Shown here one piece after another: positions 25,283-35,065 of a stretch of DNA of 64,000 nt. The position numbers and the translations under genes were made by a program. Position 1 is the first letter of the stretch. Every line of letters begins with the position of its first letter. The notes below the pieces were generated by a model. It made no database searches. It worked only from the letters and a program-made list of their open reading frames with translations, and had not been told where the DNA came from. Source of the stretch: Butyrivibrio sp. MB2005 (lineage in GTDB: Bacteria; Bacillota; Clostridia; Lachnospirales; Lachnospiraceae); NCBI RefSeq assembly GCF_000424285.1, contig NZ_AUJP01000010.1, positions 162,672 to 226,671 on the forward strand. The letters are read 5' to 3'.

Positions 25283-25535
25283 AAGTTCCCCCTTAATAAA
25301 AAATAGATGCAGGACTAAATACCCTGCACTTAAATTATACATTTATGTCGTCAATATACTATTAAATGAACATAAAATGTCAGTTTATTGTTATTTTATA
25401 TTTAATAAATCCCGCCTGCCCAGCAAAATCCTCCTTTTATCTACACCTGAATATCCAGTGTGGGAGCCGCTTCTATCTGGGTATGCTCTATCATATCCTT
25501 TAATATATCGTCAAAAGCTGAGAAAACTTTACATG

Positions 25536-25571
25536 AAAACACCCCCGGATATTTGAATATCCAAGGGTGCA
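25536..25571 (-). terminator. Intrinsic terminator of the GH9 gene
   Basis: CACCCCCGGATAT pairs with ATATCCAAGGGTG; on the minus strand TGTTTTC follows. It begins five bases after the GH9 stop. Confidence 0.85.
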
Positions 25572-25575
25572 TAAA

Positions 25576-27216
25576 TCATTTAAGAAGACCTGCCATTACG
25601 AATACAAGAGGTGAATTCCAGTAAATAGTAATCTCATTTAATGAATAGCAGTCAATGTGATCTAAATAGCATTTCATTGGGGGCAGATCCTTGGGAAGTG
25701 TCTGCGCTCTTTCATCCTGAAGTCCCACATTGGGACCACCTGAAACCAACCCCGGCCAGGGCTCTTCGATATCGTCGATTGCTGTGGGACGAAGATGAGG
25801 ATTCTTGTAAGCCTTCTCTCCGTTTCCTGTCACATAACTCACATCCATGCTGTTGCAACCAAGAAGATAATCAAGACCTGAAGTTATCACATTTTTATAT
25901 TTTTCCTGAGGATCAAGGCAGTTCGCAACCGTAGCTACCATCATATATTTTAGAAGCTCCATGTTGCTGCCCCAGATAAAGTCGCCCTTCAGCATGCAAA
26001 GGTTAAAAGCGTTTTTCCCTGCATTTTCACATAATCTGTCAGCTTCCCGGATGATGCTGTCCTTTGCCAGTTTTTTGAGCTCGTTATCTTCTTTCATTAA
26101 TAGAAGAGAAAGCGAACCAAAACCAGCCACATCTGTCCATCCAAAGCATGTAAAGATATTGCCCTGATAGAACTTAAAGGAATCTTCCTTATCGTAAGCG
26201 ATGACCTTTTCCTTCAATATAAGAGCATCATCATAGTACTTCTTTTCACCTGTTGCTTCATATAAAGAGCAGGCTGCCCAATATCTGTTGGAAAAATCCT
26301 CCGGCTCAGGATACTCTCCTGTATTAGAGCCTTCAGCATTCTTGAAAAGAAGAGGCTCCGGATTGGCCTTGAGCCACTCGTATGCCTTAATTGCTTTTTC
26401 TAACAAAAGCTTAGCGTATTCACTGTCATAGTCCTTGTAGACTGTGTAAGCAAGCGCAAATACACCGGCAATATCAGCTGTAGCAAGAGAAGATACGCTG
26501 AACAGGAAAAGCTCGTTCTTATCATCCTCCGGCATAATAAAGTCAGCATGATTAAAGGTAGTAACCTTGTGCCACACAGAACCGTTTTCCCTCTGCATCT
26601 TCATAAGAAAATCAAGCTCAACCTTTACCTCAGCTAAAATATTGGGATACTGACCCTTTTCACATTTCTCGGAAGGGATTTCAAAATTAATATTAAGAAG
26701 ATTCTCAAAAAATCTGACACCATAAAGAAGATGGGCAACAGCTGTAGCTCCTGCTGTGGAGTATCTTCCATAATCTCCTGCATCATGCCAGCCGCCGCAA
26801 ACATCAACAGGCTCTACATCCTCACCATAAACCGTAGCCTTTGTAAGATGGCAGGGCTCATGATAGTACTCACCTGCAAACTCCTTGCTAAGACCATGTC
26901 CGCATCTAAGATAGTAGAAACACTTACAAATATCATGCATCAGCTTATCGTAAGCCTTACCTGAAATATCAAAGCATGTGCTTTTTACATCTCCTGCTTC
27001 TACCTTATATCTGCCCTGACCTGCGAAATCAGAAAAATCAGCAACGTAGGTATCTTCACCTGAAATATCATCAGTTCCAAAATGACTTGTTTTTCCCTCA
27101 AAAACAATCTGATCATTTTCGTCAACAAGCTTAAACTCCGGACTGTCAAAGTTTAAAACAGCCTTCTTCTCACCTGACGGCAAAAATCCAACCTGATTAA
27201 TAAAAATTTTCTCCAT
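25576..27216 (-). CDS. ced1: Glycoside hydrolase family 9 cellodextrinase
   Basis: A 546-residue GH9 enzyme. An N-terminal Ig-like domain (about 1-85, starting INQVGFLPSGEKKAVL) precedes the (alpha/alpha)6 barrel with the catalytic-base signature CGGWHDAGDYGRY (about 140-152) and the C-terminal signature ending ECSLNEITIYWNSPL-like (here YSLNEITIYWNSPLVF), which holds the acid glutamate. No signal peptide is present, so it should act in the cytoplasm on imported cello-oligosaccharides. Size and lack of signal closely match Ced1 cellodextrinase of Butyrivibrio fibrisolvens (known); the symbol rests on that resemblance. RBS GGAAGGGG. Single gene. Confidence 0.85.
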   Translation of the reverse strand: MEKIFINQVGFLPSGEKKAVLNFDSPEFKLVDENDQIVFEGKTSHFGTDDISGEDTYVADFSDFAGQGRYKVEAGDVKSTCFDISGKAYDKLMHDICKCFYYLRCGHGLSKEFAGEYYHEPCHLTKATVYGEDVEPVDVCGGWHDAGDYGRYSTAGATAVAHLLYGVRFFENLLNINFEIPSEKCEKGQYPNILAEVKVELDFLMKMQRENGSVWHKVTTFNHADFIMPEDDKNELFLFSVSSLATADIAGVFALAYTVYKDYDSEYAKLLLEKAIKAYEWLKANPEPLLFKNAEGSNTGEYPEPEDFSNRYWAACSLYEATGEKKYYDDALILKEKVIAYDKEDSFKFYQGNIFTCFGWTDVAGFGSLSLLLMKEDNELKKLAKDSIIREADRLCENAGKNAFNLCMLKGDFIWGSNMELLKYMMVATVANCLDPQEKYKNVITSGLDYLLGCNSMDVSYVTGNGEKAYKNPHLRPTAIDDIEEPWPGLVSGGPNVGLQDERAQTLPKDLPPMKCYLDHIDCYSLNEITIYWNSPLVFVMAGLLK

Positions 27217-27360
27217 GTTTTAGTCCCCTTCCCAAACTTTACCCTGCAAAAATCTGACGGAATAATAATACACGAAATAATCCAAGAAAAGAATACTTTA
27301 TTACATCTAAAATACGAAAATATTACGAAAATATTTTCGAAGAATTCCCTGATAAAACCG

Positions 27361-27400
27361 AAAAAATCCCATGCTCATAACTGAGCATAGGACTAAAAAA
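27361..27400 (-). terminator. Intrinsic terminator of the NifX-FKBP gene
   Basis: TCCCATGCTCA pairs with TGAGCATAGGA; the minus strand then reads TTTTTTC. It lies about 32 bases past the stop. Confidence 0.85.
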
Positions 27401-27431
27401 TCAGTTTTCGTTTTATAATTTTACAGCTAAA

Positions 27432-28316
27432 TTACTGTACTTCAACAAGCTCGATCTCAAAGTTCAATTCCTTACCTGCCATCTCGTGGTTAGCATCGAA
27501 TGTGATTGTCTTCTCGTCCTTGGCTACAACCTTCACAGGGATCGGTCTTCCGTACATATCCTGAAGATAAACCTGCTGATCTACTGTAAGATCCTCGGAG
27601 CCCGGCATCTCAGCGATTTCTACTGTAAAGATGGCTTCAGGATCAGCCTCGCCGTAAGCTTCCTCAGGCATAAGGTGTACGTTAATCTTCTCTCCAACCT
27701 CCATATTGGCAACAGCCTTATCAAAGCCAAGAATCATCATACCTGCGCCGCATACAAACTGAAGAGGCTCTCCTCTGTCATAGGATGAATCAAACTGGGT
27801 ACCATCGTTAAAAGTACCTCTGTAGTGTGTTTTACAGATCTTACCAACATTCTTTCCATCAAACTGAGGAGCAGATGAATGACATCCGCTGCAACCGCCG
27901 CAGCCGCCTTCATGACCGCAACCTTCTTCATCATGACCACAATGGCCTTCCTCATCATGATGATCTGAGCAGCTGTGTCCCTCGCCGTGGTGATCACAGT
28001 TAACACCTGTATTTACAAGCTCGCCTCTAAGGTATGCTGCTACTGCTTCATCAGCATCACCCTCAGCACCTGCGCAGAGCTCAATACCCTTTTCATCAAG
28101 TGCAGTCTTGGCACCACCACCGATACCACCACAGATAAGCACATCAATGCTGTTGTTATCAAGAAGACCTGCAAGAGCACCATGGCCCTGTCCATCAGAT
28201 CCGATGATCTCAGAGGACTTCACCTCTCCATCCTCTACCTCATAAATCTTGAAATTCTCTGTATGTCCAAAGTGCTGAAACACCTGACCATTTTCATAAG
28301 TTACTGCAATTCTCAT
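27432..28316 (-). CDS. NifX/NifB-type domain fused to FKBP (SlyD-like) isomerase
   Basis: A 294-residue two-domain protein. Residues 1-105 are a dinitrogenase iron-molybdenum cofactor-binding domain (MRIAVTYENG at the start, then FQHFGHTENFKIYEVEDG), usually a carrier of Fe-S or metal clusters. Residues 108-153 are a linker rich in His and Cys (for example DHHGEGHSCSDHHDEEG). Residues about 160-294 are an FKBP-type peptidyl-prolyl isomerase of the SlyD kind with its inserted flap domain (VNVHLMPEEAYGEADPEAI-like). Both halves and the linker suggest metal handling or insertion (inference). The start is ATG 28316 behind GGAGGTAAATAAA. Single gene. Confidence 0.85.
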   Translation of the reverse strand: MRIAVTYENGQVFQHFGHTENFKIYEVEDGEVKSSEIIGSDGQGHGALAGLLDNNSIDVLICGGIGGGAKTALDEKGIELCAGAEGDADEAVAAYLRGELVNTGVNCDHHGEGHSCSDHHDEEGHCGHDEEGCGHEGGCGGCSGCHSSAPQFDGKNVGKICKTHYRGTFNDGTQFDSSYDRGEPLQFVCGAGMMILGFDKAVANMEVGEKINVHLMPEEAYGEADPEAIFTVEIAEMPGSEDLTVDQQVYLQDMYGRPIPVKVVAKDEKTITFDANHEMAGKELNFEIELVEVQ

Positions 28317-28471
28317 TTTATTTACCTCCAATGCACATGTTTTATCATTATATCAGCATCTTCGAATAATTGCTATTGCTGTTTGCCAAATTGTAAATGG
28401 GCAAAACCCTACAATTATTGCTGTCCTTTTATGTGCAATGCTCCGAAAAAGCAGAAGGACACTGTCTTTCC

Positions 28472-28501
28472 TTGACATAGTCAAATTGCATTCTATATCA
28501 T
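28472..28501 (+). promoter_or_regulatory. Sigma-A promoter of the alcohol dehydrogenase gene
   Basis: TTGACA (28472-28477), 18-base spacer, TATCAT (28496-28501), then 48 bases to the start codon. A good -35, acceptable -10. Confidence 0.6.
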
Positions 28502-28549
28502 AAAATCATGCTAAATAATTGTTCAAAATAAAATAAAGGAGAAAACAGT

Positions 28550-29617
28550 ATGAAAGGTTTTGCAATGCTCAAAATCGGCGAAGTCGGCTGGATTGAAAAA
28601 GAGCGCCCTGTCTGCGGACCCATGGACGCCATTTGTAAGCCACTGGCTATTGCTATCTGTACATCCGATGTGCACACTGTTTGGGAAGGTGCTGTAGGCG
28701 ATCGTCACAACATGATTCTTGGACACGAGGGATGCGCAGAAGTTGTTGAAGTTGGTTCAGAAGTTAAGGATTTCAAGCCCGGTGATAAGGTTCTCGTACC
28801 TGCTATCACACCTGACTGGAACTCTCTTGAAGCTCAGAGCGGATTCTCAATGCACTCCGGCGGAATGCTGGCAGGCTGGAAGTTCTCTAACTTCAAGGAT
28901 GGTCTTGATTCTGAATTCTTCCATGTAAACGATGCTGACGGTAACCTTGCTCACATGCCTGAGGGTATGAGCCTTGAGGACGCATGTATGCTTTCCGATA
29001 TGGTTCCTACCGGATTCCACGGCGTAGAGCTGGCTGATGTTCAATTTGGTGATACTGTTCTTGTAATCGGTATCGGACCTGTAGGTCTCATGTCTGTTGC
29101 CGGCACCCATATGCGTGGTGCTTCACGTATCCTCGCTGTTGGTACTCGTCCTACATGTATCGAAGCAGCTAAGTTCTATGGTGCTGACGAATTCATCAGC
29201 TACAAGAACGGCTCTATCGAAGATCAGGTTATGGAACTTACAAACGGCAAGGGCGTTGACCGCGTTGTTATGGCCGGCGGAAGCGTTAAGACTTTTGAGT
29301 CAGCTGTTAAGTCCCTTAAGCCCGGTGGAAAAATCGGTAACGTTAACTACCTTGGAAGCGGTGACTTCATCACTATCCCCCGCGTAGAATGGGGCGTAGG
29401 TATGGGTCACAAGCAGATCAACGGTGGTCTTATGCCAGGCGGACGTCTCCGCATGGAGAAACTCGGTGCTCTTGTTTCATCAGGCAAGCTAGATGTAAGT
29501 AAGCTGTCCACACATGTATTCCATGGTTGGGAGCACATTCCGGAAGCATTACAGCTTATGAAGGATAAGCCCGCTGATCTTATCAAGCCCGTTGTTATCC
29601 TTGATAACAATCCGTAA
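28550..29617 (+). CDS. NADP-dependent zinc secondary-alcohol dehydrogenase
   Basis: A 355-residue medium-chain dehydrogenase very similar in layout to the Clostridium beijerinckii isopropanol dehydrogenase. It starts MKGFAMLKIGEVGWIEKERP. Catalytic zinc ligands are Cys37 (AICTSD) and His59-Glu60 (LGHEG), with the third ligand in LSDMVPTGFHG. The coenzyme loop is VIGIGPVGL, and GTR near 198-200 with Tyr near 218 fits NADP rather than NAD (known for CbADH). It reduces ketones or aldehydes or oxidises secondary alcohols. RBS AAAGGAG, own promoter and own terminator; single-gene unit. Confidence 0.9.
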   Translation: MKGFAMLKIGEVGWIEKERPVCGPMDAICKPLAIAICTSDVHTVWEGAVGDRHNMILGHEGCAEVVEVGSEVKDFKPGDKVLVPAITPDWNSLEAQSGFSMHSGGMLAGWKFSNFKDGLDSEFFHVNDADGNLAHMPEGMSLEDACMLSDMVPTGFHGVELADVQFGDTVLVIGIGPVGLMSVAGTHMRGASRILAVGTRPTCIEAAKFYGADEFISYKNGSIEDQVMELTNGKGVDRVVMAGGSVKTFESAVKSLKPGGKIGNVNYLGSGDFITIPRVEWGVGMGHKQINGGLMPGGRLRMEKLGALVSSGKLDVSKLSTHVFHGWEHIPEALQLMKDKPADLIKPVVILDNNP

Positions 29618-29632
29618 TATAAAGCAAGCGAA

Positions 29633-29660
29633 AAGGAGCGGCTTTAACCAGCCGCTCCTT
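29633..29660 (+). terminator. Intrinsic terminator of the alcohol dehydrogenase gene
   Basis: AAGGAGCGGCT pairs with AGCCGCTCCTT around TTAACC, followed by CTATTAG. A strong stem with a weak T tail. Confidence 0.75.
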
Positions 29661-29714
29661 CTATTAGTAAACATTATACAGCAAATAAACAATAATTGAT
29701 AAACATTAGAAAAT

Positions 29715-30695
29715 ATGAATATTCTTATAGTCTCCGGCTTTTTGGGTGCCGGAAAAACCACTTTTATAAAAGAACTCATCCGCCGCACCGGTACTACACC
29801 TGTTGTGCTTGAAAATGAATACGGCGATAACAGTATAGATGCTAAAGAGCTTCGAAGCACTGATACAAGTGAAAAGAAACTCGAAATAATGGAATTTATG
29901 GAGGGCTGTGTCTGCTGCACCATGAAGGACAGCTTTGTTAACTCTGTACTTACGATTTTTTCAGGGCTTTCACCGGAATATCTTATCGTGGAGCCTACAG
30001 GAGTAGGCAGGCTAAGCAGTATCATAAGTAATCTTCAGCCTATCCTTCACGGCAATATATCGATACTTAACCCTATAGTAGTTCTCTCTCCCAGAAGCTC
30101 CAGGCAGAATATGAGTCAGTGGAAAGAGCTCTACACCGACCAGATAGCAAATGCAGGCATCGTAATCTTCTCAAAATGTGAAAATGATTCTCCCGATCTC
30201 CTTTCGGAAACTGAAAATGCTGTCCGCAGTATAAACCCTACAGCCAGGATCATAAGCACTCACTACACAGCTCAGGAAGAATCCTGGTGGAAAAGCATAA
30301 TGGCGCTTCCCGGAGAAGAGGTGACAGCAACAGAATCATCAGATGAGCAGACATCCTTTTCTCAAATTACTATAAATGATGCAAAACTCACTAATCCCGG
30401 CGAGCTTATAACACTGCTTGAGGATTGCCTTAGAGGAGAGCTTGGTCACATAGCAAGAGCAAAAGGTACTATCCCTGTTGGAAGCGAAACACTTCGCTTT
30501 GACCTTGCAGATGGTCTCTACTCCATAGCAGATTCTCCGCAGTCGGAAAATCAATGTGTTTTCATAGGGGAGGCTTTGGATAAAGCCGGTATATGCAGAC
30601 GTGTAGGAAGCCGGCTCCTTTCGAAACCGGCTTCGTTATCCATCTCAGATATAAAACGAAAATCAGGAAAACAGCTAAAGGTTACGCATTTTTGA
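29715..30695 (+). CDS. COG0523/CobW family G3E GTPase
   Basis: A 326-residue metal-chaperone-type GTPase. It has Walker A SGFLGAGKTTF (7-17), the metal-binding GCVCC motif (EGCVCCTMKD), switch residues in EPTGVGR and a guanine-specificity motif of the SKxx type. A shortened C-terminal CobW domain follows (about 230-326). COG0523 proteins deliver zinc, cobalt, nickel or iron to client enzymes (known); the metal is not predictable. A client could be one of the nearby zinc or iron dehydrogenases (speculation). Its 3' end overlaps the convergent MATE gene by 14 bases. Confidence 0.85.
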   Translation: MNILIVSGFLGAGKTTFIKELIRRTGTTPVVLENEYGDNSIDAKELRSTDTSEKKLEIMEFMEGCVCCTMKDSFVNSVLTIFSGLSPEYLIVEPTGVGRLSSIISNLQPILHGNISILNPIVVLSPRSSRQNMSQWKELYTDQIANAGIVIFSKCENDSPDLLSETENAVRSINPTARIISTHYTAQEESWWKSIMALPGEEVTATESSDEQTSFSQITINDAKLTNPGELITLLEDCLRGELGHIARAKGTIPVGSETLRFDLADGLYSIADSPQSENQCVFIGEALDKAGICRRVGSRLLSKPASLSISDIKRKSGKQLKVTHF

Positions 30696-32037
30696 TTTTC
30701 TTTATCCATTTGCCGCTTCTTAATCGAATTACGCAAACAATACACTTAATAAACTGATCGATCCTAAGCATTATATATACCCAGAATCCCGGCCACTTAA
30801 ATACAAGTCCTGCCAGGGCTCCAAGAGGAATTGAACATATCCAGAGAAAAATAATATCGGCAACCATAAGAAACTTTGTATCTCCGCCGCCTCTGAGTGT
30901 CCCCTTTGTAAGAATACTGTTGGCAGCCTGGAACCAGATTACAAGCGCAACCGCATGCATTAAATCCTTAGCAAGCACTGCTGTCTCAGGCTCAATTTTG
31001 TATGCTCCTACGATCAAATTGGAAATAGCCAGAATCAGAACACATCCAAAACCACCGATTATAAAGCCAAGCGCTGCAAAAGTATAGCCCTGAGCTCTTG
31101 CCTTCTCAACTTCGCCTTTTCCGAGAGTAATTCCAGTGATTGTACAGCTGGCCTGGCTGATACCCTGAATGACAACTGTGGCAAGAGACATTACGACCGT
31201 AGTTATGGAGTTGGCTGCAACAAAGCTTGCACCGATGTGTCCCATTACAACAGCGACCGCACTGTTACCAAGTCCCAGCAGTGTATCAGACACAAGAACA
31301 GGGATTGAGATTCTGATATACTCTCCGATCAGATCCTTTACGGAAAGAGTAAGGTCCTTAATACGAAGTCCGATGTTGGTATCCTTAAAGAAAAGGAAGC
31401 CCATAATTATAGTAAACTCAACAACTCTGGCAATCAGTGTTCCAAGAGCCGCACCGTTTACTCCCATAGCAGGTGCACCAAGTTTTCCGAAGATGAATAC
31501 CCAGTTAAAAAAAATGTTTATGAAAAAAGAACAGCAGCTTGAAATAAGCGGGATATTAGCTTTTCCTACACTTCTAAGCATTATGCTGGATGTAACCGCG
31601 TAACCGTTTAAATAATAGCAGGGGATGGAAATCAGAAGGTACCCCGTACCTTGACGAATAACCTCTTCCTCCGTTGTAAACAGATTCATGATACCTGCAG
31701 GAAAAAGAGCTGTTACCATTGAAAAACACGTAGCTACAATAAAGAGCATTCTGAACATGATATTTACAGACTTTTTCATGCTGAGTCTGTCATTCATTCC
31801 AAAGAATCTACTGACAAGAACACTGGCTCCCATACCAAGTCCCATGCACATAATCTGGAAAATGGTGATGAAATTGTTGGCAAGAGTTGCTCCGCTCATA
31901 GGTGCTTCGCCAAGCTGTCCAAGCATGATATTGTCGGCCATATTTACGCCAACGGTTATAAGCTGCTGAAGCGCAATAGGAAGCGCAAATGCCACCAGCA
32001 TTTTATAGAACTGTTTATCTTTTACAAATACCTTCAT
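30682..32037 (-). CDS. MATE family efflux transporter
   Basis: A 451-residue membrane protein with twelve hydrophobic spans in two matching halves, typical of MATE exporters (NorM/DinF-like). The family signature LMLGQLGEAPMSGATLAN-like lies near residues 38-56. MATE pumps exchange cationic drugs or toxins against Na+ or H+ (known). The start is ATG 32037 behind GGGGAG; the longer TTG start would overlap its ribosome site. The gene ends convergently with the GTPase gene and lies 75 bases after the DMT transporter gene on the same strand. Confidence 0.9.
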   Translation of the reverse strand: MKVFVKDKQFYKMLVAFALPIALQQLITVGVNMADNIMLGQLGEAPMSGATLANNFITIFQIMCMGLGMGASVLVSRFFGMNDRLSMKKSVNIMFRMLFIVATCFSMVTALFPAGIMNLFTTEEEVIRQGTGYLLISIPCYYLNGYAVTSSIMLRSVGKANIPLISSCCSFFINIFFNWVFIFGKLGAPAMGVNGAALGTLIARVVEFTIIMGFLFFKDTNIGLRIKDLTLSVKDLIGEYIRISIPVLVSDTLLGLGNSAVAVVMGHIGASFVAANSITTVVMSLATVVIQGISQASCTITGITLGKGEVEKARAQGYTFAALGFIIGGFGCVLILAISNLIVGAYKIEPETAVLAKDLMHAVALVIWFQAANSILTKGTLRGGGDTKFLMVADIIFLWICSIPLGALAGLVFKWPGFWVYIMLRIDQFIKCIVCVIRLRSGKWIKKIKNA

Positions 32038-32112
32038 TTCAAAACTCCCCAACCATCAGATCCGGCCCATAATCCCCGGACCTGTTTTTTTCTTATTTCT
32101 CTCAATGCAGTT

Positions 32113-33105
32113 TTATATTTCAACCTGCGTAATAATGATTGCCCCAAATATCAGGCCGCAGCCTATAAGCTCTCTGACTGACATTACCTGTCCCAAAATC
32201 AACCATCCAAAAATAGCAGCAAAAACAGACTCCATACTCATGATGAGAGATGCGACCGCAGGATGAAGCTTTCTTTGACTCACAGTCTGAAGCGTATATC
32301 CCACAGCACTTGAAAGAATTCCCGTATAGAGAATTGATATCCATACAGTCGGTGTCATAAGCGATGTGACAAATCCCTGCTTATCCGGCAGAAAGTCAAA
32401 GAAGAAGCCGCAGATAAGTGATAATACGCCGCTAACCATAAACTCAGTGCAGGTAAGCGTAATCGGATGCATTCTCGGTGAATATCTGTCTATGCAGATA
32501 ATCTGAATTGAAAAAAGAAATGCGCATCCAAGAAGCAAAAGATCTGTCCAGGAAAAAATATTTCTGAGAAGCCCTATCAGAACAGCAATCCCGGAACCTG
32601 CTACTGCCCCCTCCTGTCCCACATCAGAAAAACAAAGAAGGTACAATCCCACCATGGTAATGCCGGCTGCCACCCATATTTTCGCGGGGCACTTTTTACC
32701 AAGAAAGATACCCAGAATCGGAACCATTATGATATAGCAGGCCGTAATAAATCCTGCTTCACCCGCATCAGCCCCAAGTGCTATCCCCGCCTGCTGACAC
32801 GTAGATGCAAGAAAAAGAGCAACACCGCAAACCGCAGCACCTATAATGTTTTCCTTTGAACCGGAAAGGTTACTTAGCTTATGCTTTGGCATCATAGGAA
32901 GGATACATAAGCCGCCTATGATAAATCTTATTCCGTTAAAGGTAAAAGTCCCAATCTCAGCTCCTGCAAGGGACTGTGCAACAAAAGCTCCTCCCCATAC
33001 AACTGCAGCAAGGAGGAGTAACAACGCACTTATCAGTTTTTTGTCATGTGAAAAGGAGTCATTCTTTTCTGAAGACTCCTTTTCAAAAATCTTATTATCT
33101 GTCAT
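32113..33105 (-). CDS. DMT superfamily (EamA) transporter
   Basis: A 330-residue carrier with two EamA repeats, each of five spans, ten in total. An N-terminal hydrophilic tail (about 1-25) precedes the first span. The pattern WGGAFVAQSLAG near residues 40-51 and ILSSAVGYTLQTVSQRKLHP near 268-287 are family-like. EamA proteins export amino acids, nucleobases or other small metabolites (known); the substrate is unknown. It precedes the MATE gene by 75 bases in the same direction and could be cotranscribed. Confidence 0.9.
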   Translation of the reverse strand: MTDNKIFEKESSEKNDSFSHDKKLISALLLLLAAVVWGGAFVAQSLAGAEIGTFTFNGIRFIIGGLCILPMMPKHKLSNLSGSKENIIGAAVCGVALFLASTCQQAGIALGADAGEAGFITACYIIMVPILGIFLGKKCPAKIWVAAGITMVGLYLLCFSDVGQEGAVAGSGIAVLIGLLRNIFSWTDLLLLGCAFLFSIQIICIDRYSPRMHPITLTCTEFMVSGVLSLICGFFFDFLPDKQGFVTSLMTPTVWISILYTGILSSAVGYTLQTVSQRKLHPAVASLIMSMESVFAAIFGWLILGQVMSVRELIGCGLIFGAIIITQVEI

Positions 33106-33146
33106 TTAATTTACAATACCGTTCCCATATATAAAGTTCAGCCGGG

Positions 33147-34319
33147 TTACAGAGCACCCTTATAAATCTTATAAACAGCTTCTGCATCCAAAGGACGGAT
33201 TCTAGAAAGCTTAACACTGTCATTCATAGTGGCATCCATCGCAAGAGCTCTCAAATCATCATCTGTGGGATCAATATCAAATCCCTTAAGACTGATTGGC
33301 ATACCGATTGACTTAAAGAAAAGAACTGTGCTCTCGATACCTTTTTCAGCTGCTCTCACATCATCAGCTTCCTCGATGCCCCATACACTTCTGGCAAAGC
33401 GTGCAAACCTCGGAACAGCATCCTTATAAAGAGTATTCGCCCATGAACCCCATACTGCTGAAAGAGATGCTCCGTGAGTCACATCATATTTTGCAGAAAG
33501 GGCATGTCCAAGCTTATGTACTGAGAAATCCTTACCTCTTCCGCACTCGGTCAGGTTGTTATGTGAAAGTGATGAAGCCCAGAAAACTTCTGCCATAGCA
33601 TCGAAGTCTCCGGGATTCTCCAGAACCTTCTTACCATTTTTAACAACACATCTGATAAGACCTTCTGCGATTTCATCTGTCATATCACAAGTAATACCGG
33701 GGATAAAATATCTCTCCATGGTATGCATCATGATATCTGTGATTCCTGCAGCAAGCTGATACTTAGGAAGTGTACTTCCAAGAGCAGGGTTAACAATCGC
33801 AAAACGGCAACGGTTAAAATCAGTGTTGATACCTGCTTTTTTGCCAATCTCTTCATTGGTCAGAACAGCTGAATCACTCATCTCACTGCCTGCAGCAGCC
33901 ATAGTAAGAACCGCTCCAACGGAAAGTGATTTTGTAAGCTCTACCTTTCTGGTCCAAAGCTCCCAAAGCTTCTCGGAAGGATTTGCAGCACCGTGGGCTA
34001 TAGCCTTTGCTGTATCGATGGCACTTCCGCCACCTACGCCGATGATCATATCAGCACCAAAATCAAGGGCCTTCTGAACACCCTCTTCAGCATGAGCCAG
34101 TGTGGGATTGGGCTTTGCTCCGCCAAAATCCTCATAGCTTATACCGGCATCCGCAAGTGATTTCTGAACACGGGAAAGAAGTCCGGACTTTACCACACTC
34201 TCTTTTCCGTAAACAAGAAGAGCCTTTTTACCATACTTCGCAGCAGTCTCTCCGGTCTTATTCTCTACGTCTTTTCCAAATACTACTTCTGTAGGTGCAT
34301 AATATCTAAACTCATTCAT
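33147..34319 (-). CDS. Iron-containing alcohol dehydrogenase (butanol dehydrogenase-like)
   Basis: A 390-residue group III alcohol dehydrogenase. The N-terminal nucleotide domain carries VGGGSAIDTAKA (about 97-108), and the iron-binding region has the D and H of DIMMHTMERYF (about 203-213) and two later histidines in SVHKLGHALSAKYDVTHG (about 269-286). It is nearest in type to YqhD/butanol dehydrogenases that reduce aldehydes with NAD(P)H (known). With the NADP enzyme at 28550 it makes a second alcohol/aldehyde route in this region. Single gene. Confidence 0.92.
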   Translation of the reverse strand: MNEFRYYAPTEVVFGKDVENKTGETAAKYGKKALLVYGKESVVKSGLLSRVQKSLADAGISYEDFGGAKPNPTLAHAEEGVQKALDFGADMIIGVGGGSAIDTAKAIAHGAANPSEKLWELWTRKVELTKSLSVGAVLTMAAAGSEMSDSAVLTNEEIGKKAGINTDFNRCRFAIVNPALGSTLPKYQLAAGITDIMMHTMERYFIPGITCDMTDEIAEGLIRCVVKNGKKVLENPGDFDAMAEVFWASSLSHNNLTECGRGKDFSVHKLGHALSAKYDVTHGASLSAVWGSWANTLYKDAVPRFARFARSVWGIEEADDVRAAEKGIESTVLFFKSIGMPISLKGFDIDPTDDDLRALAMDATMNDSVKLSRIRPLDAEAVYKIYKGAL

Positions 34320-34405
34320 GTACCAGCCCTCCGTATATATCTTGCATACAATTTATGTTTCAATATATAATATACTACTCTTCTCACATCTATAAAGACT
34401 ATTTT

Positions 34406-35065
34406 TCAGCGCTTTCTGTGGTCGAATTTATTTGAAATCTTTGTTCCGATATTCTGTATGATCTGGAAAATAATAATAAGCAGAATTACAGTGATCAGCA
34501 TGATATCTGTCTGCCATCTGTAGTAACCATATCTAACTGCAATATCACCAAGTCCGCCACCGCCGACTGTTCCTGACATTGCTGAATATCCAAGAAGCAG
34601 GCCTGTTGTAATGGTAAAGCCCATCATAAGAGATGTTCTTGCTTCCACAAGAAGCACCTTGGTAATGATCTGGAAATTGCTGGCACCCATTGATCTTGCT
34701 GCCTCAATAACTCCTGCGTCAACCTCCATAAGTGAGGATTCCACAACTCTGGCAATATAAGGTGCCGCGCATATTACAAGTGGAACAATAGTAGCTGTTG
34801 AACCATAGCTTTGTCCAACAACAAATCGTGTGAAGGGAATAAGAAGTATCAGCAAAATAAGGAAAGGGATACTTCTTATAATATTGATAATAAAATCAAG
34901 CGTTCTGTAAACTATGGGATTGGGCTTAAGTCCCTTTTTACCTGTGACATAAAGTAGTATTCCAAGAGGAAGACCAAGGATGTAACCAATGATAACTGAA
35001 CCCATGGTCATATAAAGGGTCTCACCTATACCCTGTATGATCATCTCTACAACCTTTTCATTCAT
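34406..35065 (-). CDS. metI: Methionine ABC transporter permease MetI
   Basis: A 219-residue permease with five spans and the binding-protein-dependent transport signature EAARSMGASNFQIITKVLL (EAA loop, about 140-158), which docks on MetN. Length and order fit MetI. It overlaps metN by 8 bases, so the two are translationally coupled. With MetN and MetQ it imports D- and L-methionine (known). An outside start is not needed, since ATG 35065 lies within metN's last codons. Confidence 0.93.
   Translation of the reverse strand: MNEKVVEMIIQGIGETLYMTMGSVIIGYILGLPLGILLYVTGKKGLKPNPIVYRTLDFIINIIRSIPFLILLILLIPFTRFVVGQSYGSTATIVPLVICAAPYIARVVESSLMEVDAGVIEAARSMGASNFQIITKVLLVEARTSLMMGFTITTGLLLGYSAMSGTVGGGGLGDIAVRYGYYRWQTDIMLITVILLIIIFQIIQNIGTKISNKFDHRKR

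Noticed and set aside
28380..28520. A Rex (redox) operator ahead of the alcohol dehydrogenase
   Set aside because: No TTGTTAANNNNTTAACAA-like site is present in the promoter region.
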